Below are positions 25,068 to 34,322 of a stretch of DNA of 64,000 bases, one piece after another. Both the position numbers and the translations under genes were made by a program. Under the pieces are notes generated by a model. The model was given only the letters and a program-made list of their open reading frames with translations, was not told the DNA's origin and made no database searches. Source of the DNA: Deltaproteobacteria bacterium (GTDB lineage: Bacteria > Bdellovibrionota > Bdellovibrionia > Bdellovibrionales > Bdellovibrionaceae); the NCBI GenBank assembly GCA_017302835.1, contig JAFLCC010000003.1, positions 264,721-328,720 on the forward strand, read 5' to 3'. The stretch's first letter is position 1, and each line of letters begins with the position of its first letter.

Positions 25068-27050
25068 GTGAGTAAAGTCAAATTGATCTTAGCGGTAATA
25101 GCCGTATCAGCGATTTTTCTGGTGGGTATTTATACTCGTATGGAAGAATTATTATTTGCTGATAAATTAGATCAAATGGAATGGCAAATTAAGAATCAAG
25201 TATCTAGTCTTACTTTGGCCTACCAGGCGGATGCTAAGTTTCTACAAAAATGGGTCCATATTATCAACGATGAGGGCACAAGGAAAATTAATTGGAATTC
25301 AATGAGTCCCTATTTTGCAGTAGCTCAGTTAAATGCAAGGCTTCAAGTCATTGAGTGGTCATTTAGGGAGAAGTCACCTGTTTCTAGTTTAAGCAAGGAA
25401 AATCTAACTCAGTTAATTAATTCATTCCATGTGAAAATTGGAGATAAAGAGCTGAAATATATTATTTATAATGATCCAGAAAAGAAAAAGATTTTTTTAA
25501 CCTTGGTGCCACAAAAAGATAAATTATGGGTTTTTTTAAGTCTGGGTGAAAATTTGCAGTCTATTATGGATGTGCAAAAAACATCGCCCTATATGATCAC
25601 TTTGATTAACTCAGATTTTTTAAGCTTGGCTCATGTCAAATCAGAGTATGTTGGTCAAAAAATTTTTGAGAACAAACTTATTTCAGAGATTAAAACTGGT
25701 TCCAAAGCTTCAACCAGTGGCTCTTTTAAAATCTCATCAGGCGAAGAGTTTTTTGGGTTTTATGAGAAAATTCCAGATTTGGATTTGTATGTTTACACCC
25801 AGGCTTCCTTAAGCGAGCTCTTAAGCAATAGAAATTCAATTAAAAATCAATTCGTATTTTTTTCAGTTGGGTTTTTAATTATTATTATTTCTTTGATTTT
25901 GCTTTTAAATAGAGGACGCAAAAACCCAAACTTAATTGCCAGAGCTCCCGTAACTTCCGTGGCAAAACCTTCCGTTTCGGGTGTAAGTGTCAATGCAAAA
26001 CCTGAAGATCTTGATCAATCCAGAGTGGAAAATTACATGAACATGGCGTCTGTAATTGGCCATGAAATCAAGGCACCCATTGTAAAAATATTAAATTTAA
26101 CAGCAACAGCTTTAAGTCAATCCGAGAATTTAAATGAAAAAGATTCTTTGAATAAAATTCAGTCGGAAGTTCGATCCGCAAAGGAAATTGTAGATAAATT
26201 ACTGATGTTTTCAGGCGAGCAAAGTGAAAATAAAATAGAATCGAAAGTAGATATTCCTTTAATGAAAGCCTTGAAGTCCTTGGATAAATTATTTTCTGAA
26301 AAATCAATTAAAATTGAAAAGAATTTTCAATTTGCTTCACCTATTTTAGTGGACGTCAATCGCATGACTGTGGCTTTTGAAAATATTTTTAAGAACAGTG
26401 TGCAAGCTATGGAAAGAATGTCAGTAAAAATTATTTCTATCAAAACTTATCAAAAAGAAAAAAGCATATTTATTGAAATCACTGACAACGGCGAAGGGAT
26501 TGAAAAAGAAGACTTAAGCAAAATATTTGACCCCTTTTTCACAACAAAGGATTCTCATAAAAACTCTGGGCTTGGGTTATCGACAACTTTGGCAATCATA
26601 AAAAATCACCAGGGAAGTGTCGTTGTCGAGTCCGTAAAAGGGGCTGGTACAACAGTGAAAATAGAATTTCCGCAGCTGACTCAGCAGCAAAGTAAGGAAT
26701 CCGTGAATCATAGTAAAATTGCTTTGGTCAAATCGGAGAATAAAGAAGTACCACCCAAAGAACCACCAGTTCTTGAGGTCAAAGAATTAAAGGCCATCGT
26801 GTTGCCTAAGGAACCATTGCTTTTAGATATTGAACCTATTAAACCGTTGGATTTAAATGTCAATGTGGATGAGATGTTCGAGATGCAAGAAGAACCAAAT
26901 CCACTTATTGAAGAGCCGCCGCCTTCTTCAGAACCTGTTTTAGTTCCTCAATTTATTGTCCCTCCGCAGGTGTCGCCTAAGAAATCTTTAGAAAAAGAGA
27001 GCGATAGTTTCAAAGTTCAAATTAGAAAACCCAAAGGTGGAAACTCATGA
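25068..27050 (+). CDS. membrane sensor histidine kinase with proline-rich tail
   Basis: A GTG start (25068) follows AGGAA. TM1 is at about 5-22 and TM2 at about 265-283, enclosing a ~240-residue extracytoplasmic sensor region with a Cache-like look. The kinase core has the H-box VIGHEIKAPIVKI (His near 331), N-box FENIFKNSVQAM, G1 ITDNGEGI, F-box FDPFFTT and G2 SGLGLSTT. From ~545 to 660 a low-complexity tail rich in Pro, Glu, Val and Leu (EPPVLEVKELKAIVLPKEP) replaces any receiver. The stop overlaps the next gene's ATG by four bases, so it is co-translated with a receiver/GGDEF-like partner. Confidence 0.9.
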   Translation: MSKVKLILAVIAVSAIFLVGIYTRMEELLFADKLDQMEWQIKNQVSSLTLAYQADAKFLQKWVHIINDEGTRKINWNSMSPYFAVAQLNARLQVIEWSFREKSPVSSLSKENLTQLINSFHVKIGDKELKYIIYNDPEKKKIFLTLVPQKDKLWVFLSLGENLQSIMDVQKTSPYMITLINSDFLSLAHVKSEYVGQKIFENKLISEIKTGSKASTSGSFKISSGEEFFGFYEKIPDLDLYVYTQASLSELLSNRNSIKNQFVFFSVGFLIIIISLILLLNRGRKNPNLIARAPVTSVAKPSVSGVSVNAKPEDLDQSRVENYMNMASVIGHEIKAPIVKILNLTATALSQSENLNEKDSLNKIQSEVRSAKEIVDKLLMFSGEQSENKIESKVDIPLMKALKSLDKLFSEKSIKIEKNFQFASPILVDVNRMTVAFENIFKNSVQAMERMSVKIISIKTYQKEKSIFIEITDNGEGIEKEDLSKIFDPFFTTKDSHKNSGLGLSTTLAIIKNHQGSVVVESVKGAGTTVKIEFPQLTQQQSKESVNHSKIALVKSENKEVPPKEPPVLEVKELKAIVLPKEPLLLDIEPIKPLDLNVNVDEMFEMQEEPNPLIEEPPPSSEPVLVPQFIVPPQVSPKKSLEKESDSFKVQIRKPKGGNS

Positions 27051-28552
27051 AAATTCGTGAATTTAGTTCTCAGTTTTGTACCCTGGTTTTTACTAAAGAT
27101 ATGAACCTTGGTTCTTCCATCAAAGTCAATCTAGGCAGAGCTGGATATGAAGTTTTTTATTTAGAAAATGAAAATAATTTATTACAAACAATATCAGAGG
27201 CCCAGCCTCATGTGGTCATTCTTGATCTGAATTCGATTCAGACTCTATTGAATGCGCTTATTGAAAAAATCAATACAATGAATTCGGAGATCAAAATTAT
27301 TTTTATCTCAAATAGTGAACAGTTTCAAGTTCTCTCTGGGTATTCAGAATTTAATGTTTATGATATCTTAGCGCTTAATTTACCTCAGTTGGATAGCCGT
27401 GTTTTGTGGGCTGTGGATCGCTGTTGTGAGATGCTTTACTTAACTTACAAAAATGAACAAATTTTTTCAGAATTAACTTTAGCGAAAGAAGATCAGAAAA
27501 AATCCTTAAGTCAATTGACAATAATGAGTGATTTTAATGATTACAAACCCTGTTTTGAATTAATAGAGAATCTTAAAAAGTCGGAAAGTAAAGACGATGT
27601 GATACAGATTTTATTTCAAAATTTAAGATCTTTTTCATGTTTGTATTTTAAGTTTCTCTCGAGTCTAAACTCTTTTGTTTTAACAAATGTATCACCTCAA
27701 TCGGAGTTGACAACAGAAGGAGTTGGATGTGCTCTTCCTCAGGAAGAGACAAAAGATCTGATTCCCGAGTTAATATTGAATATTATACCTCCCACTTTGA
27801 ATAACTTGATTGAAAAGATGTTCAAATTTCAAAAGATAGGAATTCAATTAAATTTCGATAAAGAAAATTTGGATGGTATTTTTGTTTATGACCTAGATTT
27901 CGGCAACGAAGAGTCTCAAGAAAACAATTTGAAGAAGGATAAACTTTTTCTCTTACGAAATTACCTCAGCGTGACAGCGCTGTATTACTCATATTTTTCC
28001 TTAGATAAAAAATTGGAATTTATTGAAACTCTGGATCCATTAACAGAAGTTTATAATAAAAGATTTTATGATAAAAAGATTTATGACGAATTTGAGAGGG
28101 CCAAAAGATTAAAACAAGGCTTGTCTTTAATTAAAATATCTATTGATGACTATGCTGAGATTGAAAAATCCCTTGGTTTAAGCAGCCGCGATCAATTAAT
28201 TAAATCAATTGCCGGCGTGCTTAATAAAACAAGCAGAACTAATGACCTCACCTGTCGAACGTCTGAGAATGAATTTTCGATCATTCTGCCCCATTGTGGA
28301 AAGAAGGGGGCGACACTCAGAGCTGAAAGATTAAGACGATTGATTGAAAATCAATCGATGCTTGATAGTGGTTTAAAAATTACAGCAAGTCTTGGAGTCA
28401 GCGAGTATCCTACCTTATCTCACAATGTGGCGACTTTAAACGATACGGCTGAAAAGGCTAGAAACTTTATCCTATCTAAGGGTGGAAATAGAATTTGTCT
28501 TTATAAAGTTCCTGCGGATTTTGTGCCTGAATTTAATATTGAAGAGAGCTAG
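27047..28552 (+). CDS. receiver-like / GAF-like / degenerate GGDEF protein
   Basis: Residues about 10-125 resemble a response-regulator receiver (HVVILDLNSIQTLL) and contain an Asp at the expected phosphorylation strand, although the acidic pair is not clear. The middle ~180 residues may be a GAF-like sensor. The C-terminal ~170 residues form a GGDEF fold (LDPLTEVYNKRFYDKKIYDE, then ASLGVSEYPTLS), but the signature is SENEF near 406-410 instead of GGDEF. Without the glycines it is unlikely to make c-di-GMP; it may bind nucleotide or act as a scaffold. It is coupled to the upstream kinase by an ATGA overlap and followed eight bases later by alr. Confidence 0.78.
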   Translation: MKIREFSSQFCTLVFTKDMNLGSSIKVNLGRAGYEVFYLENENNLLQTISEAQPHVVILDLNSIQTLLNALIEKINTMNSEIKIIFISNSEQFQVLSGYSEFNVYDILALNLPQLDSRVLWAVDRCCEMLYLTYKNEQIFSELTLAKEDQKKSLSQLTIMSDFNDYKPCFELIENLKKSESKDDVIQILFQNLRSFSCLYFKFLSSLNSFVLTNVSPQSELTTEGVGCALPQEETKDLIPELILNIIPPTLNNLIEKMFKFQKIGIQLNFDKENLDGIFVYDLDFGNEESQENNLKKDKLFLLRNYLSVTALYYSYFSLDKKLEFIETLDPLTEVYNKRFYDKKIYDEFERAKRLKQGLSLIKISIDDYAEIEKSLGLSSRDQLIKSIAGVLNKTSRTNDLTCRTSENEFSIILPHCGKKGATLRAERLRRLIENQSMLDSGLKITASLGVSEYPTLSHNVATLNDTAEKARNFILSKGGNRICLYKVPADFVPEFNIEES

Positions 28553-28560
28553 GGAACACC

Positions 28561-29706
28561 ATGGATTTGTTTCGAAAAACATTTGCTGAGATTGATCTTC
28601 AGGCCCTTGAAAATAATATAAATTGGATTAAGGATCAATTTCCAAAAAATTCTTTTTTTTGCCCAATGGTAAAAGGAAATGCTTACGGTCATGGTGATTA
28701 TATTATTGCTAAGTCTTTAAGTGGGATGGGCATTCCCTATTTAGGGGTTTGCTTGATTGAAGAAGCTTTGTGGCTGAAGCGAGCCGGAATTGAAACGCCC
28801 TTGGTTGTTTTCAGAGGTTTTGATAATGAAGGGGCAAAAGAAATTATTGCTAATGACTTTATCCCTATTGTAAGTCAGTGGGAACAATTAGAGTATCTGG
28901 AGAATAACATCAAGGATAAGTCGATTTTAATTCATCTTAAATTTGATACGGGGATGAATCGTCTGGGTTTTTCAGAAAAGGACGCTAAAAAAATTTTTGA
29001 TCGGTTATGGAAGAACAAAAAATTAAGATTAAAAGGCATTTTAACTCATCTTTATTTTGGCGAAGACTTTTTAGTTGAAGAAGGTCATTCACAACGTCAA
29101 ATCAAGGCTATCATGGGAATTGCTAAAATCTTTAAGTGCTATAATCCAGTTCTTCATGTGTTTAACACTGCAGGGATTGTGGGAGCTTATTTAAAACCTC
29201 AACCAGAATTCCATACTTTTGGATTGCGACCTGGCCTTTTAATTTATGGCTATGCAGCGCCAATGTTAAATCACTCACAGCCTTTTGATTTTTTAAAACC
29301 AGTGATGAGTCTCAAATCTCATGTCAGCGATATTAAGATGATTTCAAAGGGGCAAGGCATTTCTTACTCCCATACTTGGAAGGCTACAAAAGACTCAATT
29401 ATTGGGATCATTCCCATCGGCTATGCAGATGGGGTTCATCGCTTACTTTCCAATAGGGGGGAAGTGATTGTTAAGAATTATAAAGCTCCAATTATAGGAA
29501 ACATTTGTATGGACTATCTGATGGTTGATCTGACGGAGATTTCGCAAATACAGCCGGTTCGTAAAAATGAGACGGTTATTTTGCTGGGGCAAAGCGAGGA
29601 TCGTAAATTATTTATTGGAGCCCAAGAAGTAGCGGCTAAGGCACAGACGATTACCTGGGAAATTTTGACCAGCATAGGAATAAGAGTTCCTCGACTTGTT
29701 ATTTAA
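28561..29706 (+). CDS. alr: alanine racemase
   Basis: Alr makes D-alanine for peptidoglycan using pyridoxal phosphate. The PLP lysine motif reads MVKGNAYGHG near residue 40; HLKFDTGMNRLGF, HVFNTAGI, LRPGLLIYGY, IIPIGYADGVHR and IIGNICMDYLMVDL are typical of the family, including the YAD region with the catalytic tyrosine. At 381 residues it is of usual length. It starts eight bases after the degenerate-GGDEF gene, so it is in the same transcription unit as the sensor kinase pair. An 8+3 bp hairpin follows the stop. Confidence 0.94.
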   Translation: MDLFRKTFAEIDLQALENNINWIKDQFPKNSFFCPMVKGNAYGHGDYIIAKSLSGMGIPYLGVCLIEEALWLKRAGIETPLVVFRGFDNEGAKEIIANDFIPIVSQWEQLEYLENNIKDKSILIHLKFDTGMNRLGFSEKDAKKIFDRLWKNKKLRLKGILTHLYFGEDFLVEEGHSQRQIKAIMGIAKIFKCYNPVLHVFNTAGIVGAYLKPQPEFHTFGLRPGLLIYGYAAPMLNHSQPFDFLKPVMSLKSHVSDIKMISKGQGISYSHTWKATKDSIIGIIPIGYADGVHRLLSNRGEVIVKNYKAPIIGNICMDYLMVDLTEISQIQPVRKNETVILLGQSEDRKLFIGAQEVAAKAQTITWEILTSIGIRVPRLVI

Positions 29707-29712
29707 GGCCAT

Positions 29713-29743
29713 GAAGGACGGACGTTGTGAAGTCTCGTCCTTC
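29713..29743 (+). terminator. hairpin after alr
   Basis: GAAGGACG (29713-29720) and CGTCCTTC (29736-29743) are perfectly complementary; GAC/GTC inside extends the stem across a one-base bulge. No T-tract follows, so it may be a weak terminator or a processing/attenuation structure between alr and mlaEFD. Confidence 0.45.
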
Positions 29744-29788
29744 AGACATCAGTTGTCAAAATAGAGATTGGTTAATATTATAATCCTA

Positions 29789-30565
29789 ATGGTAAACGCA
29801 TTCAAAGATTTTATAACAGAAACGGGAATGATGATGATGTTTTTATCTTCATCATTGCGGTTATTATTTGTTAAACCAAATAGATTCTCTGAAGTTATCA
29901 AACACATGGAATTTATTGGAAATAAATCTGTAGGAATTATTTCATTAACTTCGCTTTTTACGGGGTTAGCTCTATCTTTTCAAGTCTATCTTGGATTTAA
30001 AATTATAAACGCTGTTAATATGGTAGGGCCAACTGTAGCTCTTGGAATCACTCGTGAGTTAGGCCCTGTTCTGACTGGTTTGATCGTCGCGGCTAGAGCT
30101 GGTGGAGCTATGGCCGCGAGATTGGGAACGATGCGGGTGAATGAACAAATTGACGCCTTAGATGTCATGGGCATTAATACCAGACAATACCTGATTGCTC
30201 CGCGTATTGCTGCGGCGATTCTTTGCATGCCCATGTTAACGGCAATTTTTGATTTTATTGCGATGGTTGGAAGTTATTTTCTAGTGGTTCATTTAGTTGA
30301 GCTTGATGAAGCCATTTTTTTGCAAAAGATTCGTGAAACTCTAGAAATGAGACATATTATGGAAGGTCTAATTAAATCAGCTGTATTTGGTTTAGTCTTT
30401 GGTTTAATTTGCACCTTTAGGGGATTTTATACAACGGGGGGAGCGAAGGGTGTTGGCGAGGCAACCAATCGTGGAGTTGTTATGAGTATGGTATTGATCA
30501 TTGTTTTAGATTACTTCTTAACAAATATTATTAGGCTCTACTATATAATTCAAGGGGTAGGTTGA
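29789..30565 (+). CDS. mlaE: MlaE-type ABC transporter permease
   Basis: The integral membrane subunit of an MCE-type phospholipid transporter. The family signature is clear: SLFTGLALSFQVYLG, LGITRELGPVLTGLIVAARA, GTMRVNEQIDALDVMGI and the late FGLICTFRGFYTTGGAKGVG. Four to five hydrophobic segments are visible. The ATG at 29789 is chosen; a TTG at 29768 would add seven hydrophobic residues, and neither has a strong ribosome-binding site. It is followed, with a one-base overlap (TGATG), by the ATPase and then the MCE protein, giving the standard E-F-D order. Confidence 0.92.
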   Translation: MVNAFKDFITETGMMMMFLSSSLRLLFVKPNRFSEVIKHMEFIGNKSVGIISLTSLFTGLALSFQVYLGFKIINAVNMVGPTVALGITRELGPVLTGLIVAARAGGAMAARLGTMRVNEQIDALDVMGINTRQYLIAPRIAAAILCMPMLTAIFDFIAMVGSYFLVVHLVELDEAIFLQKIRETLEMRHIMEGLIKSAVFGLVFGLICTFRGFYTTGGAKGVGEATNRGVVMSMVLIIVLDYFLTNIIRLYYIIQGVG

Positions 30566-31320
30566 TGGAATCAGCCGTTAGGTTATCCGATGTGAAAAAA
30601 ACCTTTGATGGTCATGATTATGTTTTAAAAGGAATGAGTCTTGAGATACCTAAGGGTTCTTTGACGGCTATTATCGGTTTTTCAGGAACGGGAAAGTCAG
30701 TCATGTTAAAACATATATTGGGATTATTTAAACCCAGTTCTGGAAAAATTGAGGTTCTTGGAACAGATATTTCAACATTAAATCCTGATCAATTAACCAA
30801 ATTTCGGTGTCATTTTGGTGTTTTGTTTCAGTCGGCGGCCTTGTTTGATGACATGACGGTTTTAGAAAATGTTTGTTTTCCATTAATTGAACACAAACGA
30901 GAAATTCCCATGAAGAGAGTGCTTGAAATTGCAGAGGAAAAATTAAGATTAGTTGGGTTGGATACGAAACATTTTCAAAAACTACCAAGTCAGATAAGCG
31001 GAGGCATGCAAAAACGAACGGGTCTGGCGCGGGCTTTAGCCCTAGATCCAGAAATATTAGTTTATGATGAACCAACAACAGGTTTAGATCCCATTCTTAC
31101 TGAAATGGTTGATAATCTAATACTAGAAACGCATAAACATATCAAAGGAACCACATCTATAATGGTGAGTCATGATCTTTTTGCAGCTTTTCGAATTGCC
31201 GATTATGTCGCCATGTTAGATGCTGGACGTGTTTTATTATTTGGAAAACCCGAAGATTTTTATAAGAGCGAAATTGAACTGGTGAAAAAATTTGTAGCTA
31301 AAGGAATGAAACATCAATGA
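30565..31320 (+). CDS. mlaF: MlaF-type ABC transporter ATP-binding protein
   Basis: ATPase subunit of the MCE phospholipid transporter. Walker A is GFSGTGKSV; the Q-loop is FGVLFQSAALF; the signature is ISGGMQKRTGLARALALDPE with the MlaF-type M-Q-K-R form; Walker B is ILVYDEPTTGLDP and the H-loop is MVSHDL. About 251 residues, normal for MlaF. It overlaps mlaE by one base and mlaD by four (ATGA), so all three are translationally coupled. It should couple ATP hydrolysis to lipid movement between inner and outer membranes. Confidence 0.94.
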   Translation: MESAVRLSDVKKTFDGHDYVLKGMSLEIPKGSLTAIIGFSGTGKSVMLKHILGLFKPSSGKIEVLGTDISTLNPDQLTKFRCHFGVLFQSAALFDDMTVLENVCFPLIEHKREIPMKRVLEIAEEKLRLVGLDTKHFQKLPSQISGGMQKRTGLARALALDPEILVYDEPTTGLDPILTEMVDNLILETHKHIKGTTSIMVSHDLFAAFRIADYVAMLDAGRVLLFGKPEDFYKSEIELVKKFVAKGMKHQ

Positions 31321-32696
31321 AGTTTTGGAGTACCTCAGAATTTAAAGTAGGGGCTTTGGTTGTTTTCGTCGGAGGACTCATCGGGGTCATGTCGATGCAA
31401 GTGAGTGATGATCCTAGTTTTATGGGAAGATCCAGAAAAGCTTGGTTTCTTTTAGATAATGCGGCGGGATTGATTAAAAATTCAGGAGTTAAAACAGCAG
31501 GGATTCCCATAGGAATTGTTAAGGATATTAAATTACAAGACGGCAAAGCGCGAGTGGATATTAGTATCCGATCGGATATTCCTTTAACCACGTCGGCATC
31601 TGTTGAAATTAAATCAATTGGAATACTTGGTGATAAACATGTGGAAGTTTTCCCTGGCTCTCCATCAGATACCCCCCTTGCTGATTCTGGGCAAATTCTT
31701 ATTGTTAAGGACAAGGGTTCTTTGGATAATGTGATGGCCCAGGTCGGTGATATTGCAGGGTCTTTAAAAGACGTTGCTGTTGTTCTTAAAGAGTCCATAT
31801 CTGACGACGGAACTCAAAAACATGTTTTGGGTCGAATTGTAAAAAATATTGAAAAAATCACGGTGGATATCAGCGAGATCACATCTGAAAATAAAGAACA
31901 AATTGGTGAAATTGTCGATCAAGTTAATGATGTGACGAGGACTCTTGATGAGTTGATTAATGACGAAACGGATGAAGGGTTAAAGAAAACCTGGAAGAAA
32001 ACACTGGTTCGCTTAGATAGCGCCATGAAAAATATTGATGAAATTTCCGCTAAAATTAATAAAGGTGAAGGGACTATTGGTAAACTCATTAATGATGAAA
32101 CAACAGTTGAAGAGCTAAACACCGCCATTCAAGGGGTGAGTGGATTGTTTGATACCGCCGGCCGTATTCAAACTGGCTTTGATTATCACGCTGACTATCT
32201 TTCAAATGTGGGATCAACAAAATCAAATATTGGTATTGTGATACAACCAGGTCTTGATAGATACTATTATTTGGGAATTATCGATGATCCGGCCGGTGTT
32301 GTAGATAGAGAAGAAGCCACTGTTTCCAGCGGTGGAAGTGTGATTTCTGATACGAGTACGGTAAAGAGATATAAAAATAAAACAAAGTTTTCAGCATTAT
32401 TTGCTAAAAACTTTTACGATTTTACGTTGAAGGCAGGTTTAATTGAAAATGCTGGTGGTTTTGGTTTTGATTATCATTTTCTAAATAAAAAACTAAGATT
32501 TAGCTTTGAGGCCTTTAATTTAGAAAAGGCAAACCTAAGAGTTTCGGCTCGGTATAATTTATTCCATGGCCTTTACCTCATTGCTGGCCAGCAAGATCTT
32601 TTAAATAAGGATAATCAACAATCCTCCTATCTTGGTGCTGGATTGTTTCTTACTAATGATGATTTAAAGCTGCTTTTAACAAAATCTCCTTTTTAA
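31317..32696 (+). CDS. mlaD: MlaD-type MCE protein with long C-terminal beta-rich extension
   Basis: An N-terminal anchor (FKVGALVVFVGGLIGVMSMQ) precedes the MCE domain at about 40-118 (WFLLDNAAGLIKNSGVKTAG, IKSIGILGDKHVEVFPG). A helical region with repeats of the form I-x-x-I-x-x-x-I (about 130-265) follows, probably the tunnel-forming coiled coil. The last ~175 residues are rich in alternating strands (GLDRYYYLGIIDDPAG, FGFDYHFLNKKLRFSFEAF, YLGAGLFLTNDDLKLLL) and end in phenylalanine, a pattern like an outer-membrane strand set. E. coli MlaD is 183 residues; this one is 459. It may span from inner membrane to outer membrane in one polypeptide. Confidence 0.87.
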   Translation: MKFWSTSEFKVGALVVFVGGLIGVMSMQVSDDPSFMGRSRKAWFLLDNAAGLIKNSGVKTAGIPIGIVKDIKLQDGKARVDISIRSDIPLTTSASVEIKSIGILGDKHVEVFPGSPSDTPLADSGQILIVKDKGSLDNVMAQVGDIAGSLKDVAVVLKESISDDGTQKHVLGRIVKNIEKITVDISEITSENKEQIGEIVDQVNDVTRTLDELINDETDEGLKKTWKKTLVRLDSAMKNIDEISAKINKGEGTIGKLINDETTVEELNTAIQGVSGLFDTAGRIQTGFDYHADYLSNVGSTKSNIGIVIQPGLDRYYYLGIIDDPAGVVDREEATVSSGGSVISDTSTVKRYKNKTKFSALFAKNFYDFTLKAGLIENAGGFGFDYHFLNKKLRFSFEAFNLEKANLRVSARYNLFHGLYLIAGQQDLLNKDNQQSSYLGAGLFLTNDDLKLLLTKSPF

Positions 32697-32789
32697 AAGA
32701 CGGTTAGCAGTCAGCGTCGCGCAAAGACAAAAATAAATTTACTAATGCTTTTATAGTTTAGAAAAGATAAACCATTTTTCGAGGTAGGT

Positions 32790-34310
32790 ATGTACAAAAG
32801 AGCATTAGTTAGTGTTTCCAACAAAGAGGGTCTTGTTGATCTCTTAAAACCTTTAGTAAAGCAAGGTCTGAGCCTAGTTTCAACGGGTGGAACCGCCAAA
32901 TTTTTAACAGAAAATGGATTTAAAGTAACGGATGTTTCAGAGGTGACTCATTTTCCAGAAGTGATGGATGGGCGGGTAAAAACTCTTCATCCAAATGTGC
33001 ATATGGGGTTACTAGCAAGAGGTGATAATCCAGAGGACTTGCAAATTTTAAAAAAATTTAATGTTGAAATGTTTGATCTCGTCATCGTTAACTTATATCC
33101 CTTTGAAGAGTCACTAAAGAAAAATCTATCTTCAATAGAAATGATTGAAAAAATAGATATTGGTGGTCCCTCCATGTTGCGATCTGCAGCAAAAAATTTT
33201 TCACGCATTTCTGTGGTTTGTGATCCAAAAGACTATTCAGAAGTTTTAGCAAAAAGTTCTCAGGATCTTGAATTCAAAAAAAAATTAGCAGCTAAGGTTT
33301 TCTATCATACAAGTCAGTATGATTCATTAATTGCTTCCTATTTAGATCCAGAAAATAAAGATTTTTTAATTGTCTCGGGAAGATTGGTTAAAAAACTGAG
33401 GTATGGAGAAAACCCATCGCAAGAAGCCTATTGGTATCAAAATATAAATACCCGAGGCGGTTTTCAGGATTATGAGATGATTCAAGGAAAGGAATTATCC
33501 TATAATAATTTATTAGATTTAGACTCTGCATTTAAATTGTGTTTAGAAATTGGAGGATTGAATGCTGTTGCCGTTAAACATAATAATCCTTGTGGTGTCA
33601 CTTATGGAATAAACAGCGACCAAATTATTCAGAATTTAGTTAAAACAGATCCCGTGAGTATTTTTGGGGGAATTGTGGCCTGCAATTTCGAAATAGGCAA
33701 ATCTCATGCTGAAAAATTGAATGAAATATTTTTAGAATGCATTATTGCCCCTTGCTTTAGTCCAGAATCCCTAGCTGTTTTTGAGAAAAAAAAGAATTTA
33801 AGGCTCATTCGATTTAATATGGATTTTATAAAAACAGTTAAGTGGCATCAAAAAAATATAAAATCCATTTTAGGTGGGATTTTAATTCAAGATGAAGATA
33901 GTTATCTCGCGGAAACTGCTTCCTGGCAGTTTTTCGGTCAGAAGCCAGAAGCAAAGTTGGCTCAGGATATGTTGTTTGGAGAAAAAGTTTGTGGTTTTTT
34001 AAAGTCCAATAGCATTGCCTTAGTTGATTCAGGTAAAACAATTGGTCTGGGAATGGGGCAAGTAAATAGAATTGATGCCGTTGAGCAAGCCATTGGTCGA
34101 GCCCTAAAATACCATCAAATCACAGAAAATACGGTATTAATTTCTGATGCCTTTTTTCCTTTTAAGGATTCAATCGAGCTGATCGCAAAAAACAAAATTA
34201 AATGGGTCTTGCAACCTGGTGGAAGTATTAAGGATAATGAAGTCATTGAAAGAGCCAGGGAACTGGATGTTCAATTAATTTTTAGTGGCAAAAGACATTT
34301 TAGACATTAA
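32790..34310 (+). CDS. purH: bifunctional AICAR transformylase / IMP cyclohydrolase
   Basis: PurH performs the last two steps of purine synthesis. The N-terminal MGS-like cyclohydrolase domain is clear (KRALVSVSNKEGLVDLL, SLVSTGGTAKFL, VMDGRVKTLHPNVHMGLLAR, VVNLYPFEE-like IVNLYPFEE, DIGGPSML). The transformylase half has LRYGENPSQEAYWY, KHNNPCGVTYG, SIFGGIVACN, GLGMGQVNRIDAVE, DAFFPF and a near-C-terminal S-G-K-R-H-F-R-H ending. At 506 residues it is full length. It starts 93 bp after mlaD, probably with its own promoter, and is followed 12 bp later by the GYF_2/TPR gene. Confidence 0.95.
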   Translation: MYKRALVSVSNKEGLVDLLKPLVKQGLSLVSTGGTAKFLTENGFKVTDVSEVTHFPEVMDGRVKTLHPNVHMGLLARGDNPEDLQILKKFNVEMFDLVIVNLYPFEESLKKNLSSIEMIEKIDIGGPSMLRSAAKNFSRISVVCDPKDYSEVLAKSSQDLEFKKKLAAKVFYHTSQYDSLIASYLDPENKDFLIVSGRLVKKLRYGENPSQEAYWYQNINTRGGFQDYEMIQGKELSYNNLLDLDSAFKLCLEIGGLNAVAVKHNNPCGVTYGINSDQIIQNLVKTDPVSIFGGIVACNFEIGKSHAEKLNEIFLECIIAPCFSPESLAVFEKKKNLRLIRFNMDFIKTVKWHQKNIKSILGGILIQDEDSYLAETASWQFFGQKPEAKLAQDMLFGEKVCGFLKSNSIALVDSGKTIGLGMGQVNRIDAVEQAIGRALKYHQITENTVLISDAFFPFKDSIELIAKNKIKWVLQPGGSIKDNEVIERARELDVQLIFSGKRHFRH

Positions 34311-34322
34311 ACTAGAGTCATT

